From CAYUUP01 sp964447925 (GTDB taxonomy: Bacteria; Bacillota; Clostridia; Oscillospirales; Oscillospiraceae): a DNA stretch of 8,138 bases. The notes beneath the pieces were generated by a model. That model had not been told where the DNA came from. It made no database searches and saw only the letters and a list, made by a program, of their open reading frames with translations. Both the position numbers and the translations under genes were made by a program. Below are positions 1 through 5,872 of the stretch, piece by piece. The number at the start of each line of letters is the position of its first letter. Positions within the stretch are counted from its first letter, which is position 1. The DNA is taken from the NCBI GenBank assembly GCA_964447925.1, contig CAYUUP010000072.1:1-8138 (forward strand), read 5' to 3'.

Positions 1-1029
1 TGGCTCGACCAGACCCGGGCGGACTATAACCGCTGCGGCGTCCCCCTGATCGAGATCGTCACCGATCCGGACTTCCGCTCTGCCGATGAGGTTATCGCCT
101 ATCTGGAAAAGCTGAAGTCCACACTGGAATATCTAGGCGTCTCCGACTGTAAGATGCAGGAGGGCTCCCTCCGGTGCGATGTCAACCTGTCTGTCCGGCC
201 CATGGGCAGCGGCACCCTGGGTACCCGGACGGAGATGAAGAACCTAAACTCCTTCAAGGCCATCACCCGTGCCATCCAGTATGAGGCCCGGCGGCAGACG
301 GAAACCATTGAAGAGGGCAAGCGGGTGATTCAGGAAACCCGCCGCTGGGATGAAAACAAGGACGCCACCTTCTCCATGCGCTCCAAGGAAAACGCCCAGG
401 ACTACCGCTATTTTCCTGAACCGGATATCCCCCCCATGGAACTGACGGAGGAGTATCTGGAGGAAATCAGAAAATCCCTGCCAGAGATGGCGGAGGCCAA
501 GCGGGCCAGATATCAGATTGAATACGAGCTGCCGGAGCATGATGCTGAAATGCTCACCGGCGTCAAGGCACTGGCCGACTTCTTCGAGGCGGCGATCAGT
601 CTGGGTGCACCCCCCAAGGAAGTCTCCAACTGGATGATGGGCGAGGTGTTGCGTACCCTGAAGGAAAAAGGGCTGGAGGCCAGGGAAATGCCCCTCTCCC
701 CTGTCACCCTGGTAAAGCTCATCTCCATGGTGAAAGAGGGCAAGCTAAACCGCAACACCGCCGTAAAGGTTTTCGCCGCTGTCTTTGACAACAACGGTGA
801 CGTAGAGGAATATGTCCAAACCCACGGACTGGAGCAGGTTTCCGACGCCAGCCTTGTGGAGCGCACTGTGGATGAGGTGCTGACCGCAAACCCCAAGTCG
901 GTGGAGGACTTCAAGGGCGGCAGGGAGAAGGCCTTCGGCTTCCTGGTGGGCCAGTGCATGAAGGCCCTAAAGGGCAAGGCCGACCCCAAGCTAGTGAATC
1001 AACTGCTGTCGGAAAAGCTGAAAAATTAA
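1..1029 (+). CDS. gatB: Asp/Glu-tRNA(Asn/Gln) amidotransferase subunit B, 5'-truncated by window edge
   Basis: GatB is the tRNA-binding and kinase subunit of the cytosolic GatCAB complex. The complex converts misacylated Glu-tRNA(Gln), and often Asp-tRNA(Asn), to the cognate amide form using ammonia released by GatA. The reading frame is open from base 1 and ends with TAA at 1027-1029, giving 342 visible residues. Full-length GatB is about 475-480 residues, so roughly 135 N-terminal residues lie outside the window. The family signature DYNRCGVPLIEIVTDPD is at fragment residues 8-24, followed by MQEGSLRCDVNLSVRP at 52-67 and the conserved DYRYFPEPDIPPMEL block. The last ~150 residues, up to the terminal KLKN, match the helical GatB/YqeY tail domain that contacts tRNA. 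gatC and gatA usually lie upstream and would be outside the window. The gene is convergent with queA. The frame is intact and identification is secure. Confidence 0.97.
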   Translation, partial: WLDQTRADYNRCGVPLIEIVTDPDFRSADEVIAYLEKLKSTLEYLGVSDCKMQEGSLRCDVNLSVRPMGSGTLGTRTEMKNLNSFKAITRAIQYEARRQTETIEEGKRVIQETRRWDENKDATFSMRSKENAQDYRYFPEPDIPPMELTEEYLEEIRKSLPEMAEAKRARYQIEYELPEHDAEMLTGVKALADFFEAAISLGAPPKEVSNWMMGEVLRTLKEKGLEAREMPLSPVTLVKLISMVKEGKLNRNTAVKVFAAVFDNNGDVEEYVQTHGLEQVSDASLVERTVDEVLTANPKSVEDFKGGREKAFGFLVGQCMKALKGKADPKLVNQLLSEKLKN

Positions 1030-1044
1030 TGTTTAATTTTTCAG
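1018..1044. repeat. 12-bp perfect inverted repeat over the gatB stop codon
   Basis: Bases 1018-1029 (CTGAAAAATTAA) are the exact reverse complement of 1033-1044, with a 3-base TGT loop. The left arm is the last three sense codons plus the stop of gatB (Leu-Lys-Asn-stop). The right arm read on the minus strand encodes the same Leu-Lys-Asn-stop. As RNA it would give an A/U-rich hairpin with a U run inside the right arm. It could be a weak terminator or 3'-end stabiliser, or the scar of a small inverted duplication. The sequence is certain; the function is inferred. Confidence 0.6.
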
Positions 1045-1149
1045 ATGCAGCCTTTTCCTGATGCGGGAGTACCCTTCATCCTGTGTAAGCTCCATTTCTG
1101 GTGTAAACAGGTCGAAATTGATGCCGAGCGGATCGGCCTTTCCCGCCAT
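1033..1149 (-). CDS. Possible 38-residue small ORF or gene remnant, doubtful
   Basis: On the minus strand an ATG at 1147-1149 opens a 38-residue frame that stops with TAA at 1033-1035, inside the inverted repeat. The predicted peptide is charged and has no membrane segment. It begins MAGKADPLGINFDLF and ends in the basic tail RIRKRLHLKN. I do not recognise it. The frame is also open upstream of the ATG, back through the GC-rich hairpin, so it could be the end of an older coding sequence rather than a gene. No good Shine-Dalgarno sequence lies 5-12 bases before the ATG, and no promoter is evident. The opposite frame of the same stretch is also open, so chance is a real possibility. Confidence 0.18.
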   Translation of the reverse strand: MAGKADPLGINFDLFTPEMELTQDEGYSRIRKRLHLKN

Positions 1150-1166
1150 TTCAATTTCAAGCAGCA

Positions 1167-1199
1167 GGAACCCCCGGAGGCTATGCCTCCGGGGTTTCC
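1167..1199. terminator. GC-rich hairpin between convergent gatB and queA
   Basis: Arms 1167-1181 and 1185-1199 pair over 15 positions with one mismatch around the 3-base loop TAT; the core is CCCCGGAGGC/GCCTCCGGGG. On the plus strand it is followed by TTTCCTTACC, a weak U-rich tail, 138 bases after the gatB stop. On the minus strand it lies about 28 bases past the queA stop but is followed by TTCCTGCTGC, a poorer tail. It is best read as a shared, imperfect terminator for both convergent genes. Confidence 0.6.
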
Positions 1200-1227
1200 T
1201 TACCTGACAGAGGTGCCGGAAATCGCT

Positions 1228-2247
1228 TTACAAAATTAACATGGCATCCCCAAAGGAAAAAAATCTATATTTTTTCTCCACTGCCTCCTGATAGGCCGCC
1301 AAAACATGCTCCCGCCCCGCCAGAGCAGATACCAGCATCAGCAGGGTGGATTCCGGCAAGTGAAAGTTGGTCACAAGCCCATCGGTCAACCGGAACTGGT
1401 AGCCGGGATAGATGAAAATATCCGTCCAGCCCGCGCCGGGAACCAGCAGGCCGTCCTCCCCTGCCCTGCTCTCTACAGTACGGCAGGAGGTAGTTCCCAC
1501 GCAAATCACCCTCCCACCGGACTGCCGGGTGCGGTTTACCAGTTCCGCTGTTTCCGGGGAGACAATGCAGTATTCGGAGTGCATCTGGTGGTCAGTAAGC
1601 TCCTCCTCCTTAACCGGTCGGAAGGTGCCTAATCCCACATGGAGGGTGACCCATGCCAGTTCCACGCCCATACTTTTAATCTGCTCCAGCAACTCAGGGG
1701 TGAAGTGCAGTCCGGCGGTGGGCGCGGCGGCAGAGCCTAACACTCTGGAATAGACCGTCTGATAGCGCTCCGGCTCCTGCAGCTCCGCCTTGATATAGGG
1801 TGGCAACGGCATTTTACCCAGCCGCTCCAGCACCTCCAGGAAGATGCCCTCATACTGGAAACGCACCAGCCGGTTGCCATCGGGCAGAACCTCCTCAACA
1901 ACAGCACTTAACTCCGGGCCAAAGTCCACCTTGGCCCCCGCCCGGAGCTTTTTCCCCGGCCGTACAAGACATTCCCACAGTCCCTCTCCCTTGTCGGTAA
2001 GCAGCAGGACTTCTGCCGCTCCGCCGGTCTGCCGCCGCCCAACGAGCCGGGCAGGCAGGACACGGGAGTCATTTAACACCAGACAGTCCCCCGGCCGCAG
2101 CATATCAGGCAGATTATAAAAGTGCCGGTGCTGCCATGCCCCGCTATTCTTGTCCAGCACCAGCAGCCGGGAGGAATCCCGTTTTTCCAGCGGGGTTTGG
2201 GCGATGAGCTCCTCAGGCATATCAAAATAAAAATCATGTGTCTTCAT
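1228..2247 (-). CDS. queA: S-adenosylmethionine:tRNA ribosyltransferase-isomerase QueA
   Basis: QueA transfers and isomerises the ribosyl group of S-adenosylmethionine onto 7-aminomethyl-7-deazaguanine at tRNA position 34, making epoxyqueuosine, the penultimate step of queuosine synthesis. The 339-residue length is typical of the family. Visible blocks are DFYFDMPEELIAQTPLEKRD at 5-24, LVLNDSRVLPARL at 56-68, APTAGLHFTPELL at 175-187, VTLHVGLGTFRPV at 200-212, HSEY at 223-226, TNFHLPESTLLMLVSA at 293-308 and the C-terminal YRFFSFGDAML. In the block usually written GTTSVRTLES this protein has GTTSCRTVES (251-260), a mild substitution. The ATG at 2245-2247 starts at the conserved family N-terminus; a TTAAGGATG Shine-Dalgarno-like sequence lies 13-15 bases upstream, rather far. 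The gene stands alone here, divergent from the asd operon and convergent with gatB; tgt or ruvAB neighbours are not seen. No clear promoter could be picked for it. Confidence 0.98.
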   Translation of the reverse strand: MKTHDFYFDMPEELIAQTPLEKRDSSRLLVLDKNSGAWQHRHFYNLPDMLRPGDCLVLNDSRVLPARLVGRRQTGGAAEVLLLTDKGEGLWECLVRPGKKLRAGAKVDFGPELSAVVEEVLPDGNRLVRFQYEGIFLEVLERLGKMPLPPYIKAELQEPERYQTVYSRVLGSAAAPTAGLHFTPELLEQIKSMGVELAWVTLHVGLGTFRPVKEEELTDHQMHSEYCIVSPETAELVNRTRQSGGRVICVGTTSCRTVESRAGEDGLLVPGAGWTDIFIYPGYQFRLTDGLVTNFHLPESTLLMLVSALAGREHVLAAYQEAVEKKYRFFSFGDAMLIL

Positions 2248-2354
2248 TGTGATGTATCATCCTTAAACTGAAATTTCAACTGAGCGCTTCAGCGTCTTAT
2301 CTCTTTTGTACAAAGCAGGAGCCTGTTTTTGCGGAATCGCATGAAAACCAACTC

Positions 2355-2383
2355 TTGACGAGAGGGACGCAATTTGTTACAAT
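2355..2383 (+). promoter_or_regulatory. Sigma-A promoter of the asd-dapA-dapB operon
   Basis: A TTGACG -35 box at 2355-2360 and a TACAAT -10 box at 2378-2383 are separated by exactly 17 bases. Each box differs from consensus at one position. The expected transcription start, about 7 bases past the -10, falls at 2389-2391, where the first helix of the lysine aptamer begins. The promoter and riboswitch support each other. Confidence 0.85.
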
Positions 2384-2388
2384 ATGGG

Positions 2389-2559
2389 ATAGATAGAGGT
2401 GCAGCAGGCATCAATAACTAGAGTCAGGGCCAGGCTGCCCAGGGACCTCCAGCGGAAGGGCCGGTTGCCGAAGGGGTTCGCCGCCGGAGATGGGCCGCCT
2501 GGCTGACGGCTGAATAGGCCGCTGGTGTTATCAGTTTGGGCTGGTGGAGAGTTGTCTGT
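2389..2559 (+). promoter_or_regulatory. Lysine riboswitch (L box) aptamer
   Basis: This is a 171-base leader, the usual size for a lysine aptamer. Conserved core blocks recalled from Bacillus subtilis and Thermotoga maritima lysC leaders appear in order: GATAGAGGTGC (2392-2402), GCGGAAGGG (2452-2460), GCCGAAGG (2467-2474), a GTGTTATC block standing for ACUGUCA (2525-2532), and GTGGAGAG (2544-2551). Helices I can draw by hand: P1, 2389-2396 with 2552-2559, 8 pairs including three G-U; P2 tip, 2434-2437 with 2450-2453; P3, 2472-2479 with 2492-2500 with one bulged G; P4 around 2515-2521/2522-2526; and P5, 2529-2534 with 2541-2546, loop TTTGGG. The P2 and P3 loops hold CUCC (2447-2450) and GGAG (2486-2489), which could form the kissing contact known in this class. 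Its place ahead of lysine/DAP genes fits. P4 and inner P2 pairings are approximate. Confidence 0.88.
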
Positions 2560-2587
2560 GTTTGTGTGCTATGCTATTATAGTACAA

Positions 2588-2626
2588 AGCCAGCCGGTTT
2601 TTCAAGCCCGCTGGCTCATTATTTTG
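2588..2626 (+). terminator. Riboswitch-controlled intrinsic terminator with competing antiterminator
   Basis: Arms 2588-2597 and 2607-2616 (core AGCCAGC/GCTGGCT) form 9 pairs with one C-C mismatch around a 9-base loop, followed by CATTATTTTG. This lies after the aptamer and before the asd start. The left arm can instead pair upstream: CCAGCC (2590-2595) with GGCTGG (2539-2544), which breaks P5, and ACAA (2584-2587) with TTGT (2552-2555), which breaks the 3' strand of P1. Lysine binding, by holding P1 and P5, should free the left arm to terminate. A further local hairpin can form at 2565-2572/2579-2586. Mechanism is inferred from pairing. Confidence 0.8.
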
Positions 2627-2661
2627 AATTCCGCATAGGATATATGGGAGGCTTTGATCTG

Positions 2662-3750
2662 ATGAGTGAAAAGAAATATCGGGTTGGCGTGGTGGGTTGC
2701 ACCGGCATGGTAGGCCAGCGCTTTGTCACCTTGCTGGAAAACCACCCCTGGTTCCAGCTGACGGCAGTAGCCGCCAGCACCCGCTCTGCCGGAAAAACCT
2801 ATGAGGAAGCCGTTGCCTCCCGGTGGGTCATGTCCACCCCTATCCCGGAAATGGCTAGGAATCTCACTGTACTGGACGCCACTGCCGACATTGACCGGCT
2901 GGCCGCCCAGGTGGATTTCGTCTTCTGCGCTGTGGATATGCCCAAGGATGCGATCCGTGCGTTGGAGGAGGAATATGCCCGCCATGAGTGTCCTGTTATC
3001 TCCAACAACTCCGCTCACCGAGGCACCCCCGATGTTCCTATGGTGATACCCGAAATCAACCCGGAGCATCTGGCTATCATCCCCGCCCAGAGAAAGCGTC
3101 TGGGCAGCAAGCGGGGATTCATCGCCGTCAAATCCAACTGCTCTCTTCAGAGCTACGTCCCCGCCCTGCACCCCCTGCGGCAGACGTTCGGCCTCAGCAA
3201 GGTACTGGTCTGCACCTATCAGGCCATTTCCGGGGCGGGCAAAACCTTCGCCCGGTGGCCTGAGATGGTGGATAATGTCATCCCCTACATCAGCGGTGAG
3301 GAGGAGAAATCCGAGCAGGAACCGCTTAAACTGTGGGGCAGAGTCCAGGGCAGCACCATTGTCAATGCGGAGAAGCCTGCCATCACCGCTCAGTGTCTCC
3401 GGGTCCCCGTCTCTGATGGTCACACTGCTGCCGTCTTTGCCAGCTTTGACAAAAAGCCCACGGAAGATGAAATTCTGGCCCGGTGGCAAAATTTTAGGGG
3501 CCGCCCCCAGGAATTGAATCTCCCCTCCGCCCCCAAACAGTTCCTCCATTACTTCACCGACCCCTCCTATCCTCAGAGCAGGCTCCACCGGGAGCTGGAG
3601 GGCGGTATGGCAGTGTCCATCGGACGTCTCCGCCCGGACACCCAATACGATTACAAGTTTGTCTGTCTCTCCCACAACACCCTGCGGGGCGCCGCTGGAG
3701 GTGCCGTCCTGCTGGCTGAACTGCTGTGTGCCGAGGGATATATGGACTGA
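2662..3750 (+). CDS. asd: Aspartate-semialdehyde dehydrogenase
   Basis: Asd reduces L-aspartyl-4-phosphate to L-aspartate-4-semialdehyde with NADPH, the branch-point precursor for DAP/lysine, threonine and methionine. The 362-residue product has the nucleotide-binding loop GVVGCTGMVGQR at 9-20, SNNSAHR at 114-120, the catalytic cysteine in KSNCSLQSYVPALHP (Cys160), YQAISGAGKTF at 186-196 and the catalytic histidine in RVPVSDGHTAAVF (His254). The RVPVxDGHT form and overall length fit the archaeal/fungal-like ASADH branch rather than the classical E. coli type. Position +1 after the Cys-Ser is Leu where Thr is common (SNCSL versus SNCST). The ATG at 2662 is chosen because GGGAGG sits at 2646-2651, 10 bases upstream; the in-frame ATG at 2644 overlaps that site, and earlier codons lie in the riboswitch. 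It is the first gene of the riboswitch-controlled operon. dapA begins 60 bases after its stop. Confidence 0.96.
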   Translation: MSEKKYRVGVVGCTGMVGQRFVTLLENHPWFQLTAVAASTRSAGKTYEEAVASRWVMSTPIPEMARNLTVLDATADIDRLAAQVDFVFCAVDMPKDAIRALEEEYARHECPVISNNSAHRGTPDVPMVIPEINPEHLAIIPAQRKRLGSKRGFIAVKSNCSLQSYVPALHPLRQTFGLSKVLVCTYQAISGAGKTFARWPEMVDNVIPYISGEEEKSEQEPLKLWGRVQGSTIVNAEKPAITAQCLRVPVSDGHTAAVFASFDKKPTEDEILARWQNFRGRPQELNLPSAPKQFLHYFTDPSYPQSRLHRELEGGMAVSIGRLRPDTQYDYKFVCLSHNTLRGAAGGAVLLAELLCAEGYMD

Positions 3751-3810
3751 TTCCCCCAACAGCCAATACAGAAACATCCCCCATTTGATTTCTGAAAGGA
3801 GTTCTGCCTT

Positions 3811-4707
3811 ATGAAACAGCCTGTTTTTACTGGCTCCTGCGTAGCCATCGTCACCCCATTTACATCTGATGGCAGCCAGGTGAACTTCCCCAAGCTGGCT
3901 CAGCTCATTGACTGGCAGATTGAAAGCGGCACTGATGCTATCTGCATTTGCGGCACCACCGGCGAGTCCGCCACCCAAACCATGGAGGAACACATGGAAA
4001 CGGTGGAATTCTGTGTGAAGCACGTAAACGGACGGGTCAAGGTTGTGGCAGGCAGCGGCAGCAACGATACCCAAGCCGCCCTGATCCTGGCCCAGCACGC
4101 CGAGAGCGTGGGGGCCGATGGTCTGCTAATGGTAACACCTTATTACAACAAGGCCACCCAGCGGGGCCTCATCCGCCACTATGAGTACCTGGCCGACCGG
4201 GTACATACCCCCATTATCCTCTATAATGTCCCCAGCCGCACCGGGATAGGCTTTACAGCGGAAACCTACCAGGTTCTCTCCCAGCACCCCAATATCAACG
4301 GCGTCAAGGAAGCCTCCGGCGACCTGGGTCTGGTAACACGTATCCGTGCCACCTGCGGCGATGACTTCTACATCTGGTCTGGTAATGATGGCCAGACTGT
4401 TCCCTTGATGGTTTTGGGCGCTATGGGCGTCATCTCTGTCACCGCCAATGTGCTGCCCCAACTGATGGCTAAGATGTCCCATCTCTGTCTAGAGGGCAGC
4501 TTCCAGGAGGCCGCAAGACTGCAGATCCAGTCGGACAGGTTGAACTCCGATCTCTTCCTTGAGGTAAATCCCATCCCCGTCAAGGAAGCTATGAATATGA
4601 TGGGACTGGAGGTTGGCCCCCTGCGGCTGCCCCTGTGTGAACTCACCGATGCTCACCGGGAGACCCTGCGTCAGACCCTGCTGGACGCAGGCATTGCTCT
4701 GGTATAA
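3811..4707 (+). CDS. dapA: 4-hydroxy-tetrahydrodipicolinate synthase
   Basis: DapA condenses pyruvate with aspartate-4-semialdehyde to give 4-hydroxy-tetrahydrodipicolinate, the committed step to DAP and lysine. The 298-residue length is standard for this TIM-barrel aldolase. The Schiff-base lysine is Lys166 in NGVKEASGDL. The catalytic triad partners are visible as Thr49/Thr50 in CGTTGESAT, Tyr138 in YNVPSRTG and the TPYYNKATQRGL segment at 109-120 that supplies the interface tyrosine. The pyruvate-binding glycine-rich SGNDG stretch is at 190-194. AAAGGAG at 3795-3801, 9 bases before the ATG, sets the start. It lies 60 bases after asd and 12 bases before dapB, so co-transcription under the lysine riboswitch is expected. 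No defect is seen. Whether the enzyme itself is lysine-inhibited cannot be judged from the sequence. Confidence 0.98.
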   Translation: MKQPVFTGSCVAIVTPFTSDGSQVNFPKLAQLIDWQIESGTDAICICGTTGESATQTMEEHMETVEFCVKHVNGRVKVVAGSGSNDTQAALILAQHAESVGADGLLMVTPYYNKATQRGLIRHYEYLADRVHTPIILYNVPSRTGIGFTAETYQVLSQHPNINGVKEASGDLGLVTRIRATCGDDFYIWSGNDGQTVPLMVLGAMGVISVTANVLPQLMAKMSHLCLEGSFQEAARLQIQSDRLNSDLFLEVNPIPVKEAMNMMGLEVGPLRLPLCELTDAHRETLRQTLLDAGIALV

Positions 4708-4719
4708 GAGGACACCAAT

Positions 4720-5478
4720 ATGCAAAGGATAATCATCTCCGGTTGCAACGGCAAAATGGGTCAGGTGGTGGAGTCCATCTGTGCCGCCGACCCGGACATC
4801 ACCGTGACGGCGGGCTTTGACATCAACCAGTCCCCCCGCTCCTATCCTGTCTACGTCTCCCCCGCAAACTTTACTGGGGAGGCGGACGCCGTCATTGATT
4901 TTTCCTCCCCTGCCGCTTTGGACGGGCTGCTTGCCTTCTGCACAGAGCGAAACGTCCCAGCGGTGTTGGCTACCACTGGTTATACGGAGGAGCAGCTGGC
5001 GGCTATCGCCCAGGCGGCAGAGAAAATTCCCATCTTCCGCTCCGCCAATATGTCCCTTGGCATCAATGTCCTGCTAGAACTGGTGCGTCGGGCTGCCACC
5101 GTCCTGGGGGACAGCTATGACATCGAAATCGTAGAGCGGCACCACAACTGCAAGGTGGACGCCCCCAGCGGCACCGCCCTGATGATTGCAGACGCCGCCG
5201 CTGCCGCCCTATCCTATGAACCGGAATATACCTACGAGCGGCACTCCGTCCGCCAGCCCCGGGGAAAGCGAGAGATCGGCATCAGCGCTGTCCGGGGCGG
5301 CACCATTGTGGGCCAGCACGAGGTTATCTTCGCCGGGCGGGACGAGGTCATTGAGATTAAGCATACCGCCGCATCCCGGGAAATTTTCGCCAACGGAGCG
5401 GTCAAAGCAGTCAAATTCCTCTGTACTGTGGGCCAGCCCGGGCTGTATGATATGTCCCAACTGGTAAGTGCGATGTAA
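4720..5478 (+). CDS. dapB: 4-hydroxy-tetrahydrodipicolinate reductase
   Basis: DapB reduces the DapA product to tetrahydrodipicolinate using NAD(P)H. The 252-residue product is slightly shorter than the E. coli enzyme (273), as is common in Firmicutes. The Rossmann loop ISGCNGKMGQ is at 6-15, followed by ATTGYTEEQL at 84-93 and SANMSLGINVLLEL at 108-121. The substrate-binding and catalytic block ERHHNCKVDAPSGTA (139-153) holds His141 and Lys145, the equivalents of E. coli His159 and Lys163. RGGTIVGQHEV and the C-terminal KHTAASREIFANGAVKA complete the family pattern. Start ATG at 4720 has GAGGA at 4708-4712, 7 bases upstream and directly after the dapA stop, which suggests tight coupling. The operon appears to end here. 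lysC and the later DAP genes (dapL, or dapD/E/F-type) are not in the window, so the downstream route cannot be told. Confidence 0.98.
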   Translation: MQRIIISGCNGKMGQVVESICAADPDITVTAGFDINQSPRSYPVYVSPANFTGEADAVIDFSSPAALDGLLAFCTERNVPAVLATTGYTEEQLAAIAQAAEKIPIFRSANMSLGINVLLELVRRAATVLGDSYDIEIVERHHNCKVDAPSGTALMIADAAAAALSYEPEYTYERHSVRQPRGKREIGISAVRGGTIVGQHEVIFAGRDEVIEIKHTAASREIFANGAVKAVKFLCTVGQPGLYDMSQLVSAM

Positions 5479-5560
5479 ATTTTCTGCAAGTCGCGCTCTT
5501 ATTTTTGATATTTTATACAAAAAATCATCGTTTTTTCTTGCTATCTTTATCTATTATTTC

Positions 5561-5620
5561 ATAAAACACAACATCTTGTGCTGCAAATTTTTCCAATACA
5601 AGATGTTGTGTTTTATTTTC
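5561..5620 (+). terminator. Long perfect hairpin downstream of dapB, likely terminator
   Basis: Bases 5561-5579 are the exact reverse complement of 5598-5616, giving a 19-bp uninterrupted stem with an 18-base loop. A runs at the 5' foot and TTTTATTTT at the 3' foot (5611-5619) give it the A-tract/U-tract form of an intrinsic terminator, 82 bases after the dapB stop; it would also work in reverse. The stem is unusually AT-rich for a terminator, so length rather than GC would give its stability. Each arm also resembles an NrdR operator, discussed in the findings. Confidence 0.6.
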
Positions 5621-5770
5621 ATCATGACCGCTCTCCACTGTCACCATTTGAAACGAGTTGTTACTCTTTTGTCACTTATTCGTAAAAAATCTTACAAGAA
5701 TTTCCCCCGGCTAGTTTACATAATTTTTTATTTTTGCAACTGTTACGGCGAAAAAACCATCGTTTTTCCC

Positions 5771-5799
5771 TTGACAGCCGCTTTTTTTTCACATATAAT
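5771..5799 (+). promoter_or_regulatory. Perfect-consensus sigma-A promoter of the 3D-domain gene
   Basis: TTGACA at 5771-5776 and TATAAT at 5794-5799 are separated by exactly 17 bases, a full match to the vegetative consensus. The spacer contains a run of eight T. Transcription would start near 5806 and leave a leader of about 67 bases before the ATG at 5873. No operator could be identified around it. Confidence 0.9.
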
Positions 5800-5872
5800 A
5801 CCTTCAAGCAGTTGGTTACAAATTATTACAGATCCATTTCTCCCCTGTTTGGGTCAGTTTGGGAGGCACTAT

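Larger units (their letters stand above)
5479..5872 (+). other. AT-rich intergenic region between dapB and the 3D-domain gene
   Basis: This 394-bp gap is markedly more AT-rich than the flanking genes. It holds a 19-bp perfect hairpin (5561-5616), a consensus promoter (5771-5799) and a near-identical 17-base pair of direct repeats, AAAAAA-T/C-CATCG-TTTTT, at 5519-5535 and 5751-5767. The plus frame that leads into the 3D-domain gene happens to lack stop codons across the whole gap. The peptide it would give is low-complexity and rich in Phe, Ile and Lys, and it spans the promoter, so I do not treat it as coding. I see no tRNA or recognised small RNA. Confidence 0.7.

Noticed and set aside
1045..1239. 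64-residue plus-strand ORF between gatB and queA
   Set aside because: It runs through the GC-rich hairpin and past the queA stop, has no ribosome-binding site, and its sequence resembles no family I know.
2248..2354. preQ1 riboswitch or strong promoter upstream of queA on the minus strand
   Set aside because: No preQ1 aptamer pattern was found. Only weak -35/-10 candidates exist (for example around 2300-2335), and the palindrome TGAAATTTCA at 2269-2278 has no assignable role.
2536..2661. Upstream TTG start for asd, and the ATG at 2644
   Set aside because: The first lies inside riboswitch P5 and would require translating the terminator; the second overlaps the GGGAGG site that serves the ATG at 2662, where family similarity begins.
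2602..4098. 498-residue open frame on the minus strand across asd and the start of dapA
   Set aside because: It is antisense to two securely identified enzymes, spans their intergenic gap, has no recognisable motif and has a Gly/His-rich composition typical of a shadow frame in GC-rich DNA.
5468..5872. N-terminal extension of the 3D-domain gene by 135 codons back into the end of dapB
   Set aside because: The extension is low-complexity, covers the consensus promoter and the hairpin, and the ATG at 5873 has a good ribosome-binding site followed by a proper signal or anchor segment.
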